A stretch of 64,000 bases of DNA from Heterobasidion occidentale (GCA_039111635.1 JBCAQO010000010.1:2046001-2110000), one strand, 5' to 3'; shown: positions 44,989 to 56,159, numbered from the stretch's first letter. Translations and numbers: made by a program. Notes: a model not told the origin generated them from the letters alone.

Positions 44989-45749
44989 CGTACAGCTGGA
45001 ACCGGGAGAAGGTAGGAAGAGTCAGAAGGCACGCAATGGATGTGGCCACAACACGATCTCGTTTGAGTCAACCGCGTCTCCATCGCTCTCCTTGTTCCCG
45101 CCATCATCCTCGCCGATGCCTGCCGCATCCCAAACTGAATGTGCCCCAACGTTCCTGCAGATGCTTGACCTTTCTTGGCAATCCTCCTTTGGATATTTCC
45201 GTGCTAGAATTTTTGATGTCCCCCACATCTGATGCATGACGCCTGTACGTACTCTCCCGCCATCTCCGATTTGCAGATTCCATTTGCGTCACCTGCTCTG
45301 TCGATGGAACCCCAATGCATCTGTGGTTCATACCGCCTGGTATATCTCAGTCTTGGGCGTTTCAACAATGAACACGACTATCAAAGAGTCCGAGCTCGAG
45401 GGCCGTATTGCCGTGGGTGCAAGACACCAGGGTGGTAAGATTACTCCGGAGCGCTCTGAAGCAGGGAATGGGGGACCGCTTCTGAAATCGAAACTCTAAT
45501 TCCAAGTGCAAGCGGTGAGAAACCGCTAGGTCTTTTTATGCCTGGGACTTCTTGACAGAACGTAAACTCCGTTATATATCCTCCTCGCGACCCGTGTCTG
45601 CCAGGTTTCCCGCATCGCCTTCTCCTTCGCGACGGTGCCCGCCCTACACAGCACCAGCCTTTCCTTTCTACAAACATCTAGCTTTCCTGCTGTCTTTCTT
45701 TGCCTCGCCACCGTCGTTTCCGACGTAACTTAGTATTAGACCATCTGCG
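44989..45749. other. Intergenic, with an unsupported plus-strand open frame
   Basis: An open frame ends at 45499 (NTTIKESELEGRIAVGARHQ... region). It is not backed by splice sites or similarity. The right end is the CFEM 3 promoter, with TTATATATC at 45572-45580, 170 nt upstream of the ATG. Confidence 0.35.
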
Positions 45750-46373
45750 ATGCGTTTCTCCGACGTCGCGTTGTTTGTCGTCGCGTCAGCTTGTACCGTG
45801 TCGGCGTCTCTCGTCCTGCGCCAGGCGGACTTCCCTAGTGCGTTCAACCTTCCCCCATCCATCGCACTGTACTGACCGCATTGGGCAGACTGTGCTCTTC
45901 CATGCCTGGCTTCGGCTAACTTCGGCTCTTGCAACACGTCCGACATTGGCTGCTTGTGCAATTCGTCCGCGTTCATAAACTCCGTCGCCCAATGCATCCA
46001 GTCCGGATGCAGTGGAACCGATGTCCAGAAGGCCCTATCTGCAGCGCAGACGGAGTGCGCGAACAATGTGCGTCTCGTGCCACGCGCTGCCGTCTTCCTT
46101 GGCTGATTCGCATCTCGGTGTGTTCACAGGGCGTGACACTCCCGTCCAGTGTGGTAGCCGCCACCTCAGCCGCGTCAGGTGCCTCGACTTCCTCTGCGTG
46201 CGTCTCAGTTCCTTTTTTTTGATCGCCGGGCGCGCGCTGATTGGATGTTCAGGCCCTCTGCCTCGTCCTCTTCTACCAGCACCAGCACCAGCACCAACGC
46301 AGCCCTCACACACCACTTCAGTGCCCTCTCTGGTGCCGCCGCCGTGCTCGGTGCCGCATTGCTAGCCCTCTAA
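45750..46373 (+). CDS. CFEM-domain GPI-anchored protein 3, 151 aa
   Basis: Model join(45750..45837, 45889..46067, 46130..46197, 46253..46373), 152 codons. The signal peptide is MRFSDVALFVVASACTVSA. The eight-cysteine CFEM domain reads CALPCLASANFGSC, SDIGCLC, VAQCIQSGCSGTDV, QTEC. The linker is short and ends in a serine/threonine repeat (SSSSTSTSTSTN). The C-terminus LSGAAAVLGAALLAL is a GPI signal. Exon 2 is 179 bp with the same phases as in CFEM 1 and 2, but this gene is about 5.7 kb away on the opposite strand, so it arose by an inverted or dispersed duplication. Surface location and haem or adhesion roles are those of the family. Confidence 0.92.
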
Positions 46374-47850
46374 CCACGATCCATGATGGTTTGGAGTCCC
46401 GCCCACCTTGCCCCCGCCACATTCACACACCAAAATAGCAGCACCGACTTGAGTCTTCGCATCTCCTTCTCCATCCGGACTGCCCTCGCGTTTTGATTGA
46501 TTCTGATTTCGTTCTTCCACCTTTTCTTTATTCGTGCGTCAGGACGTGATTTGCCGTGTTTGTAACACGCATGTACGACTAGCTGTATCTAAAAGTGTCG
46601 AATCCCTTGCATGTCTGCTCTGTCTGTGATCAACTGGGGCGAGGTATGTCCGGCTCTATGTAAAGGTAAGCTCTCGTCAATTGCGTCGGGCCTTCAATTC
46701 CGTGGCTTCCCTGCAACGATGAAGTGCAAGCGCAGAGCCAAGCGATCCAATTCCCACACTGGACAAGCGCTCCGCTCCACTCGCTATAACATTTTGCTTC
46801 CATCGATCGCTGCGGGAATCCGAGGATCAGCGCGGCGCCCTTAAATGATTCAGGTTCGCACAGAAGTTTCATCGATATTTTGAGTTCTTATACCGGTCTT
46901 TCTTGCATACTATTTCAGCGCTCATCAGTAGCTCAAGCCATGACTCATACACGGGCATAGGGCCTGCGATCTGTGTATTATACCATAGATGGATGGGTTC
47001 TGAGAGAATCTGTGTTTGGGTCACTGACCAAGGGGTTGTGTATGTTGGTGCCTCTAGACGTAACGCGGAATCTCGTGAGTTGTTTTATCGTGACCAGATT
47101 CTCTGCTGGCAGAAGAGCTGACAGTGCTGGCCGGCACCAATCGTTCAACACGGGTGTTGATTATTTCAGGAGGGCCTAGCATACGCCGTGCACGGAAGGC
47201 AGCATATCATATCTAAAAACACACACTAATGCGCAGCCGTGTTATCAACGACTCGTTCTATCCCACAAGTCAGAACCTGTATCAACCTAGTATCAACCTG
47301 CTGCGAACCTCCGGTCAGTCTCTGTACGTTCTGCCAATGGTTGATCACTGGAGACCGGAGGCTTTCTCCAGCTAGTCGTCTGATTATTTCTATCCCACCA
47401 ATCACTTTCCGACCGACTTCGGACTCTATGATCATATCTGATCCCTGTGACCGTGCGTCCGCTGCGGTAATGGAGAGGAGACGATGACTCAGCCGTCGCT
47501 GCCCTATAACAGACTGGCTTCGCGCTTGCGCAGGATATCCGCGTCAAGTTATAGTTCCCATACTGTTCTCAACTTTGGGCACTAACACCAGCAATTTGTG
47601 AGTCCTCGGCGTTTTGACTTGGGCTCGTATGGCTCTGATAGGTCTCAACCAACGGTCCAGCTAAGACGAACTGAAACTTTGTCGATCTGCTATTGCCGGT
47701 AATACAGTAGTCGGTGGGCCACACTAAGAACTTTGTGTCGATTGTGAGTGACATTGCTCGACAGAACTCATGTACAATGCTGTCAACTGACTGGCGTGTT
47801 TCGGAAATGACCTGACCCGACCACCGCAGCCAAATCATAGATCTACCGAC
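46374..47850. other. Intergenic, 1.5 kb
   Basis: 3' UTR of CFEM 3 on the left, F-box promoter on the right. Short open frames on both strands, none with a signature. A minus-strand stretch around 47600-47680 (VLAGPLVETYQ) faintly recalls the tail of DUF6534 copy 1, too weak to call. Confidence 0.4.
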
Positions 47851-48870
47851 ATGGATACACGTCGCTTCCCGACAGAGATCCTTGTCCTGATATTTTCCTA
47901 CACCATCTCGAATCGTTATGTGAGCCTTCGCCCTCACGAGTCACCAGTCCTCTTGACAAGGGTCTGTCGCCACTGGCGCAATGTCGCTCTCTCGACGCCA
48001 CTGTTATGGTCGGCCCTTGAGATTCGCGACCTCCCGCCGCTGGAGCTGTGTGATTCATTCTCCTGTTCCTTGGCAACCTGGCTCTCCCTTTCCGATCCTG
48101 CCCCTCTGTCCTTTCGCTTCCGAGCCTACAGAAAGCACGAGGCCATACTCTCCCGTTATCTCGGTTGCCTCTTCGAGCACGCATCGCGTTGGAAGCAGGT
48201 GTTTCTAGATGTGCCAAACTACGACTTCTTCTCCACAGCACCAGCTTTCCAATTCTGTGCGCTCGAATCGTTGACCGTTCGAGGATTTCAGGCCGATGAT
48301 CCTGTCAATCACAGGCTGCGGTATCGACTAGGAGGACACCCAGGTCCGAAGCCGGGAATTCCCTCCGGCATGTTCATCGTGAGCTGGATGGAAGGATGCA
48401 GTCAATCGCTGCGGACGCTCATCCTTGACACGTCCACGGTGAATATCTCCGATGCAGATCTGGCGTATGCGCTCAGCGGGCTTAGAAATTTGACGTCTCT
48501 CACTCTCGCTGGCTATGAATACAGCGAAGTCCTGCTGAATGCTCTCACCCTCACTTTCTCGCCCAGTGGCCAGCTCGAGACCGGCCAGAATGCCATGTTG
48601 GAGGATATGGACTTGTACATCTATTTCTCCGCAAGAGTCCCACCCCTCTTCGTCGCCCTCGCCAACATGGTCAAATCTCGATGGCATATGCCTCAAAATG
48701 CCATGGATGGCGCCGCTGTAGCGCGCTTGAAGACGTTCGGCTTGGATGGTCGCACTTGGGGCGGCATGGCTGCGGTGGCGCCACACGAGACGAGTCTGAT
48801 AAATAAATATCGCGCCGAAGGGCTTCACTTGAAAGATAATGGAGTGTGGCAGCTACTACTTCAGATGTGA
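47851..48870 (+). CDS. F-box protein, 339 aa
   Basis: One uninterrupted exon. The F-box lies at residues about 5-50: RFPTEILVLIFSYTISN, then LLTRVCRHWRNVALSTPLLW, with the usual Leu-Pro-x-Glu-type start and the closing aromatic LW. The remaining sequence shows weak leucine-rich character (LESLTVRGF, LRTLILDTSTVNISD, LRNLTSLTLAGYEYSEVL), as in Agaricomycete F-box/LRR proteins. F-box proteins bring substrates to SCF ubiquitin ligases through Skp1. Members with this layout are highly expanded in mushrooms and evolve fast. At 339 aa it is shorter than most (often about 500 aa), so the C-terminal part may be truncated or in a later exon. It may interact functionally with the signalosome system, but only in the general sense. 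Confidence 0.8.
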   Translation: MDTRRFPTEILVLIFSYTISNRYVSLRPHESPVLLTRVCRHWRNVALSTPLLWSALEIRDLPPLELCDSFSCSLATWLSLSDPAPLSFRFRAYRKHEAILSRYLGCLFEHASRWKQVFLDVPNYDFFSTAPAFQFCALESLTVRGFQADDPVNHRLRYRLGGHPGPKPGIPSGMFIVSWMEGCSQSLRTLILDTSTVNISDADLAYALSGLRNLTSLTLAGYEYSEVLLNALTLTFSPSGQLETGQNAMLEDMDLYIYFSARVPPLFVALANMVKSRWHMPQNAMDGAAVARLKTFGLDGRTWGGMAAVAPHETSLINKYRAEGLHLKDNGVWQLLLQM

Positions 48871-50014
48871 CGCTCGTGGGCATTGCTGTAGAATAAATGA
48901 CCAGAACCTTCCCGAGGAGGGATCCTCTCATATTTATGGAAAGAGGCAAGTCATCTTCTCCCTTCATGGTTTCATTGGCTTGACAACTTTCTCTCTTAGT
49001 CCGAGACTCTGAATGGGCTCGGAGACACAAGACAGCAGATCCTACTCGCGCATTCCGTCCATCTTATCATGTGCCATGTGCCTTGTCGACGCTGATTGCT
49101 TCATACGTCGTACGCAGCCTGTCCTGTTTGTTGCTAGTCATTAGTGCCTTGCTTTCTTCTACTTTATGCTGCTGGATCTGCCTAAGAGACGGAAGAGCGC
49201 CGCTGTTGATCTGCAGCTGAGCCTCAAGGGGCTATTCGGCGGATTCCGAAGAATACTTCGACTGCAGTGCTGATTGAAGGAAATGTGATCGCGGAATGGT
49301 CATTCCTGCTGCCATACTTGCAGGCGAGTTTTGGACCCTATCTACATGCCGTTCCTGACCCGCTCTTTCTAGAGCTTTTAAATATTCAGATGGCAAGAGC
49401 GCCGCGTTTCCATTGACATCCTCAGCCAAAGCTGCATTCTATAGGAGTGATATCTGAGTCTTTTCGCGAGCGAGTCCAATTCCGTGAATTTCAGTAGTGA
49501 ACAGGTTCGTTGATGTGCTCATATAGAAGTAAGTGCCTTACGCCTGCTTCGGGATCTCTTCCATTCATCCCGTTCATCATTCCGTGTGCATTCCGGCGGA
49601 CCTTCGCGGTGCCAACGACGACGGCGTTTCCTTGAAGTGGAAAATATCTCTAGTTCTCATGGCTAGATCGCTATCTACTCATGACCAGGAATAGAGCACA
49701 AGGCTGGTAATCACGCAATGATCTTGGCTGGCCTGCTCATTGTAGCAGCGGATGGGCTCTCGACACAATCCCTATCATTTTCCGGGAGGCGATGTCCATC
49801 TTGGCGGTGCGTCTCACCTTGATGTTCCCGCTCATCCGCATGATTGGGTAGGGCCCTCACTTTACAGGCACTGGTTTCTCACACATTTCCCCAAGAATGG
49901 CGGGAGGGGCCCAATGGCCATATCAGCCAAAGGCGTTAAGTACTTGCGCATGCCGCCCCTTTCTCCAGCTTCTTCTTGCCTCTTGTCTATCGACTGACCG
50001 GTCAAATATTGTAC
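48871..50014. other. Intergenic, 1.1 kb
   Basis: No convincing exon. A minus-strand open frame at about 49430-49232 (LLPSEYLKALERAGQERHVD) has no support on either side. Confidence 0.4.
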
Positions 50015-51399
50015 ATGGCTCGCCATATGACGCCGCCCCCAACGGACCCGAGCCATGAGGATATCATCTGGCTGTAAGTCGACGATCATTCCTTCTGCGA
50101 GTGCTTGATCGAATCTGTTCTATACATTGTCAGGGCGGGACCGCGACTCCTCGGGATTTTGTTCAACTGGGGCTTGCTGGGCATCCTCACGACACAGCTG
50201 TACATATACTATCTCAACTTCCCCAAGGATCGTCGTGCTGTAAAGTTTCTAGGTAAGCCCACGCCCCAGCGGTGCATTGCTAATTGACAAACGACTATCT
50301 CAACCTCCCTCAGTCTATACCCTGTACATTCTTGACTGGGCCCAGACATGTTCTGCTACGTACGACGCGTTCCAATGGTTTGTGTATGGCTGGGGAGACA
50401 TCCACGCTCTCTATGATCTGTTCACTGGCTTCCTCAACATACCGATCCTCTCGAGCACCGTCGCCGGAGCTGTTCAGGTAAGTGTTGGTGACGTGATGCC
50501 ACAATCTTGAGCTGACGACTGCGGCTGTAGATATTTTTTGGCTGGCGTATATGGATGTTTTCAGGATCAAAAACCTTGTTTATATTCGTCATCGCCCTCG
50601 CGCTCCTCCAGCTCGGCGGAGGCGCCGCGGTGGCTTACTTTGTGAGTCTGCCAAGCTCTTGGACACTTACGACCGCCTGACCTTTTTCGCTATCAGATAT
50701 ACAACGACACGAGCGAGGTCGCGCGCTCAATGGGGCTGGTGCGCGCCGTCGGGATTCGCCTCGGCGGGAGCGCCGTGGTCGACACCGTCATCGCCACCAG
50801 CATGACTTACTTTGTGCGCGACCGCCATCCCACTCTCGCTCCACGCTCTCACTGACCACCTTGCCCCATGCACAGCTGCTGCGAAGCAAAGACAGGGCGG
50901 TGGGGCGCATGAACAACGTGCTCACACGACGTCAGTCTGCGCCTGTCCTCCATCCAATCACGCGCACGCAGCCCTACTGACCTTACCTCCTGCCGCCCTC
51001 CCGCCCATCCCAGTCATCCGCCTCACGATCGAGACGGGCACCCTAACCGCGATCGCCGCGATCGTCGACCTCGTCTTCTTCCTCCGAGCACACAACGCGC
51101 TGCACCAGGTCTCCGGCGTCATCCTCGCGAAGCTCTACAGCAACACGCTCCTCGTCATATTCAACAACCGCATGGTCATGGCTGGCCGTCCGTCGCACCC
51201 TGACCCCGGTCGCACGATGCCGCAATGGCAAAGCTTGGTGTTCGATAGCGGGAGCGCGCCGTCGGACGTGATCCCACTCGACATGTCCAAGGCAGCCAAC
51301 TCGCAGGTGGTTTCGGAGAGCGACAGGATGGCCATGTCGAAGATGAGGAGTCCTATTGCTTTAGAAGAGGGCCGAGGAGCGGCGCAGTCGACTGGATGA
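50015..51399 (+). CDS. DUF6534 seven-helix membrane protein, copy 2 (336 aa)
   Basis: Model join(50015..50073, 50134..50252, 50314..50477, 50531..50641, 50697..50813, 50876..50930, 51014..51399), 337 codons. It opens MARHMTPPPTDPSHEDIIWL and matches copy 1 exon by exon: LLGILFNWGLLGILTTQLYI, YTLYILDWAQTCSATYDAF, FLNIPILSSTVAGAVQ, IFFGWRIWMFSG, LLQLGGGAAVAYF, VRAVGIRLGGSAVVDTVIA, RAVGRMNNVLTR, then the DUF6534 core RLTIETGTLTAIAAIVDLVF. There are seven hydrophobic helices and a cytosolic tail of about 75 residues rich in Ser, Asp and Pro. Function is unknown for the family; topology suggests a sensor or receptor. It lies 15 kb from copy 1 in the opposite orientation. Confidence 0.9.
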
Positions 51400-51586
51400 T
51401 GTTTTCGTGAATATCCACGCCAACCGACGTGGTGTCTTTTTGTTCTTGCTTTCTTTTGGGAACAGTACATCGTCACGATTCTCCGTGTACACTACTGGCA
51501 ATGCCACTGTATTGCATTCATCTGTCGGCATGTTATAAACATCCATTACGATTATCATATGTTGCGAGCAGTATCACTAGTCAATC

Positions 51587-51659
51587 TCAGTAAGAACGGA
51601 AATTTGACTGTTACACGACTGTTACACGACTATCAGTTGAATTTCCGTTTTTACTGAGG
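51587..51659. repeat. 73-bp imperfect palindrome with 19-bp arms
   Basis: The arms CTCAGTAAGAACGGAAATT (51587-51605) and AATTTCCGTTTTTACTGAG (51641-51659) are complementary except at one position. The centre holds two head-to-tail copies of GACTGTTACAC. It could be a small foldback element or the terminal part of a mobile element. Confidence 0.7.
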
Positions 51660-52065
51660 GTCAAGGCGCAGTCTCTGCCGAATGCTTCCTTGGCTTTTCT
51701 CAGCGCATGCGAGACTGCAAAGAGCACTGTCGAACTTTCCGATGAAGCCATGCACCTTGCCGGAACGATGTTGTTCTCTGAATTCCGCAGCGTAGTCACT
51801 ACCAAATGGTGAGCGTCGTTCTATCTGCGTCGGTCCTTGCCCAGTTCGGTAGGTTCACCCGCACCAACAGGTCGATCTACGACGATGACGGTCCTAAAAT
51901 CGCGAACGAGTTCTATGGTCACTTTTCAAGGGCCACGCCGACGGCTCGGCCCCCGACACCACGGAATCTGCGCGGGCACTCCACATCACAGTCAAGAAGC
52001 TGCGCGCCCAGTACAACGAGCGATCGTTCGTTCGCTGGGTGCCATTTGTTCACTACGGGCTGTAG
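51660..52065 (+). pseudogene. CHAT-domain protein, 3' fragment
   Basis: Two exons, 51660..51808 and 51871..52065, separated by a 62-bp intron. The text is the C-terminal part of a fungal TPR-CHAT protein: LAFLSACETAKSTVELSDEA, MHLAGTMLFSEFRSVVTTKW, then YDDDGPKIANEFYGHF and, after a one-base frame break near 51923, ALHITVKKLRAQYNERSFVR and WVPFVHYGL before the stop. LAFLSACETA contains the CHAT catalytic Cys (SACET), so that residue is retained; the catalytic His part and all TPR repeats upstream are missing. Homology begins immediately after the palindrome at 51587-51659, so the rest was probably lost by an insertion, deletion or rearrangement there. CHAT proteins are caspase-like proteases or scaffolds. 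Confidence 0.75.
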
Positions 52066-52460
52066 TATCCTCGCAAAGTTTGGTCATGGATGTCATGGAT
52101 GATCGTAGGAGGTCCCTATAGTAGAGGATCCATCGTAATTTGTCTCTTTTTTCTCGGTCGCTGCCTTTCAAAGTTGTACCCCTTCATCGTCGCAGCAATG
52201 TCGCTCTTGATTATGAATAGGCCATCTGATCTGATCACGTTCATTGCATTGTGCAGGTCAACGTATTAGATAAAGAGTGGTGAATTGCTACGGTCCTGGT
52301 ATGAAATGCGTGAGGGAAGCCCAAATAAACGGGCGAACAAAGAAAGCGATCTATGAAAGCAGAAACAGCGAGAAGAGAGCGTTGTAGAGCTTTATAGCGG
52401 TTATGAATCGGACCCAATACGATAACGCCGACTAGTTCACAGGGGGAGGCGATTTCAAAC
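52066..52460. other. Intergenic between CHAT relic and multicopper oxidase
   Basis: About 395 bp without coding character; probably 3' UTR of the oxidase. Confidence 0.5.
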
Positions 52461-55159
52461 CTAGCTGCTCCCCGTTCGCCGATCAGGGTACAGCTCGAAG
52501 AAGCTATGCGGCTTCGCCCTCGGCGTCGCGTTGTACGTCCTAGTACGCCCGAATTTTTTCCTCGCATCAGCACACAGCGCAAGGAGACGACGATGTGCAT
52601 CGAACGTACGCAAACTCCTGGGTAAAATTCGTCGGGAGCGTCGGGAGCGCGTCGACACCGACGAGCAGCACCGTCGCCATGCCCATCACCGCGTGGGGCT
52701 GCAGGTGGCAGTGGAGCAGGAACGCGCCGGCGACCTCCGCCTGCATGCGGTACACCATCCACCCGCCGACCTGCCCGGGCGCGATCGTCGCGTTCGTGTA
52801 GTCCGCGCCGACGGGCCCCGCGAAGACTGGCGTTCACGCATCAGAGTCAGAATAGGCGGGAAGGGAGGGGTGCGAGAAAGGGGCTTACTGTTGTTGGTGT
52901 CGCGCTGGATCGGCCGCCCGGTCATGTTCTTGCGCGCCGCAGCGTACGCCTCGTCCGAGAAGTTCCCGAGGCCCTGCGCCATCACGTACGGGTGCTGTCC
53001 ATGAACTGCACCCCACCACCACCACCACCGCACACGGTCGATCAACCGCCGTGAGCACACCGCTCGCGCACAAGAGAAAGGCGAGGCGCTCACTGTGCCA
53101 CGGGTGCGCCTCGAGCGTCCCCGCGAAGCTCGCGAGGTTCAGGAAGACCATGTCGACGGTCTCGTTCAGGCGGATCGGCACCGCGTTCGTGCTCGTGTCG
53201 AACCCGCCGTTCGCCGCCGCCGCCTCGTAGTCCGGCCGCAGCCCCGCCGGGTTCTCGTACGCCTGCACGAGGTACGGCACCTCGGGCTCGTCCTCCGAAT
53301 ACTGCCAGCGCACGGCACACACATCCCACGGTGAGATCGCCGACCCCAAAGATGGAGGATGAGGATACGAGCAAGAAAGCGGCGAACGCACCATGTACCG
53401 GTCCACGTTCCAGAATATCTTCTGCGCCGCGCCCGTCCCGTTGCTCAGCTGCTGCATCGCAATCGTGATCCGCCGCGACACCTGCTCGTCCGCCGGCGGC
53501 GCCTCCGCGGGGTCGAGCGGGCGCAGCGCCGGCACCACCCAGAACGGCGCCTCGTCCGGCAGCGGCACCGTCTCGTTCAGATCCGGCGGGATCGGCGCGT
53601 ACGCGTTGGCGCCCGCCGCGTCGAGCGCCGCAGGCAACTGCAGCGCCGCGTCGGCGAGCGGGAGCTCGACGGCGTCGTACTGCAGGAGCCACGCGCCGCG
53701 GTCGCGCGTCGCGCGCCAGCGGGTCTCCATGTTCGCCCAGAAGACGGTCTTGTTGAGCGCGCGGAGCGCGGCGGCGGGCTTCGTGCGGAGGAGGAAGGAG
53801 TAGCGCTGGCCCGAGTTGACCTCGAGGTGCGACGCGTTGTGCGCGGCGACGTAGCCCGAGTCGACCTCGATGAGGTTGAAGCCGGGGTGGTCCTCGATCG
53901 CCATGTCTGTTTCGGCGCGGCGCGGCGCGTCGACGTCAGCGTTGTGGGTGCGGGCGGCGGCGGCGGCGGCGGCGCGGAGGTGTACGCACAGATGAAGGAG
54001 AGCGCGGTCGCGCCGATGACGCGCACGCGGTACGTCTTGTCTGGGAGGACGTGCACCACCTCGGTATGGCACCCTGGCACGCACGCGGCGCCCGAGCCCG
54101 CGCGCGCGTCGCACGCCCCGTACGCGTTGCCGTTCACGGTGAGCGCCTGCGGGTCGCCCAGCCACGCAAAGGGCGCGCCGAGCAGGCCCGCGGTGATAGC
54201 GGCGTCCGGCGCGTGGTAGAAGTCGCCGAGGAGGAGGAGGAGGTCGTCGTCGTACGCGTACGGCGGGTCCTCCGCGTCCTCGACGATGAACGCGCCGTCT
54301 GTATGCGCGCCAAAACGTTAAACATGCATTTCGAGATCAAGGAGATGGGCTGCGGCGGAGGTACGGACAGGCGGTGACGATCTGGAAGCCGACGTGGGTG
54401 TGGCTAGAACGCATATATTGAGCAAATGTTGTGTGAATGGTGCAAGGGCGCCCCCATCAAGGGCAGTATATCTCGTCTGCTCGTTCGAGAGCCCCAGTGG
54501 ATGCTATGCTACCCGCAAACGGTGCTGAGCGGGTCCCTTACTGCGCGTGGGCCGTTCCGCGCGGGTCCATTCAGCTCACAGCTGAATCATAGGCACAGGA
54601 GAAATCTTCTCAAGGATCATACTCGGAGATGGAAATTCCCCGCCACTGATCTAGGCAGACGAAGGACGTACTACATGTATGTGCCGGCGCTGCCCTTGTC
54701 GAGCTTGAACTCATAGTCGAAGTAATTCTGGGGCGCGATGGGCCACTGCGCGGCGCTCAGCTCCGCCTTGTACGCGCGAGGCAAAAATGACTCACCTGGC
54801 TCGTCTGGGGCGTGCCGTCCGCAAACGGCGACATGTACTGGCTGACCCCGCTGAGACACGCGTCGCGCGTGTGAGCTCGCCGCTTCTTCCCACGTCGTAC
54901 GCGCAGAGACTAAGCACTCACTGCCAGTGCAGGGTCGTGTTGCTGTCGAGCATGTCGTTGTAGACGCGGATCCAGATGTGGTCGCCCTCCTTGACGCGGA
55001 TGACGGGGCCCGGAGCGGTGCCGTTGATGAGGGTGGACATGCGCGGGGTGCAGTCTGCGGCGAGGGTGCCGTTGGAGATGCGCAGAATGTGGTCTGGCTG
55101 CCATGCGAGTGCAGACGAAACGGTGAGCAGGAGAAGGAGAAGGGAGACGGGCCAAACAT
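52461..55159 (-). CDS. Secreted multicopper oxidase, ascorbate-oxidase-like
   Basis: All copper sites of a multicopper oxidase are present: LHWHGVSQ, THVGFQ (usually HSHVGFQ; here IHTHVGFQ), HPWHIHGQHPYVMAQGLG, and HCHLQPHAVMGM, which supplies T1/T3 ligands including the axial Met. Conserved flanks are HILRISNGTLAADCTPRMST, ISPFADG-type MSPFADGTPQTSQWPI, FIVEDAEDPPYAYDDDLLLL, LIEVDSGYV and WMVYRMQAEVAGAFLLHCHL. The protein is rich in Asn-x-Thr/Ser sites, as expected for secretion. About eight exons run from 55159 to the stop at 52461. The hydrophobic signal peptide LLLLLLTVSSALA is one base out of frame with the ATG at 55159, which has a perfect Kozak context; no other in-frame ATG lies upstream. 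Enzymes of this group oxidise phenols, ascorbate or ferrous iron. Confidence 0.88.
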
Positions 55160-55221
55160 GGTGGCGGGAGGGGAGGGCCCGGTGGAGGACGCTGCGTGCG
55201 CTATGTGCGCTCAGCTGGGGG

Positions 55222-55230
55222 TATATATAT
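55222..55230 (-). promoter_or_regulatory. Putative TATA box of the multicopper oxidase
   Basis: ATATATATA about 63 nt upstream of the ATG at 55159 on the minus strand, suggesting a short 5' UTR. Confidence 0.6.
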
Positions 55231-55567
55231 CATGGCATTTCCGCGCAGGCCAACCGATCTAGCAAAGGTTCTCGTTCGATCCATATGCATGTGAGCTGCA
55301 TCAAAGTCACCGTCGCCGAGACTCGACGCCACAACCAGCCGCGTTGATCTCTGATGGCTTGACATTCCGGAGCATTCCGGGTCCGATCGACAGGCTAGCT
55401 TGTTCTGCTCCGTGAGTCACACCACTGCCGCACTCCTTTCCTATCATTCCAGCCACAACCGGAATGCTCTCGGAATGCTCGTGCATCACATCGACCTATG
55501 TGACCATACTATACCCTTCAAAAGGCGCTCCTACTACAACCCCCGAATCGCACCTTTTCTCCCCCGA

Positions 55568-55591
55568 GCAGGCAGGCAGGCAGGCAGGCAG
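55568..55591. repeat. (GCAG)6 microsatellite
   Basis: Six perfect GCAG units in non-coding DNA. Confidence 0.9.
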
Positions 55592-56159
55592 CCCCCTTTC
55601 TGCCAGAACCACGTCGACGCGGCGCGTTCTTTGACTCTTCGAAGGCTCCCGGTGACCGATCTTTAAGCTTCAATGCGGCTCGTACGTGGCGCTGCCAGAG
55701 GGCCAACTCGTGTAGACTCGAGTTTTCCCTTTTCGCTCTTCTGTGTGATCCATTGTCGCAGTCACCACCGGGATTTTTCCACTTGCGAGCCAGCGCTTGT
55801 CGTGAATTCTGAATCATTGCATTTCTTTTCTTTTCTTTCTGTATGACAACCCTGACACTAATTATGCGACAAGCTTGACATCGGCTCTGATCGTGATCGT
55901 CACCCATTGTCTCGCAACTAATATATTTGCGACTACGAGCTTGATGGAAATGCATCGCAGGTGTCTCGAACTGCTGTCCAGCTCACGCATCGCTCTCACA
56001 AATGGCTGACTAGCATCGTCCAACCGAACCCTACGCATACATTGCCATCTGCAAACTCAAACACTCTATCCGCAGCTTCCTCTCTTTCCCTCTTCACGCG
56101 CCGCGAGCACTTCTTCCGACTTCTTCGTTCTTCTAGGCCGATCATCATCCTCCACCCGC

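Larger units (their letters stand above)
55160..56159. other. Intergenic between multicopper oxidase and dehydrogenase
   Basis: 1 kb holding the oxidase promoter (TATA at 55222-55230) and the 3' UTR of the dehydrogenase. A (GCAG)6 microsatellite lies at 55568-55591. Nothing coding. Confidence 0.5.

Noticed and set aside
45236..45499. 87-codon plus-strand open frame before CFEM 3
   Set aside because: No homology or splice support, and it runs into the CFEM 3 promoter.
30240..46373. A functional cluster linking GPI11 with the GPI-anchored CFEM genes
   Set aside because: GPI11 serves all GPI proteins of the cell; being in the same 16 kb is not evidence of a cluster.
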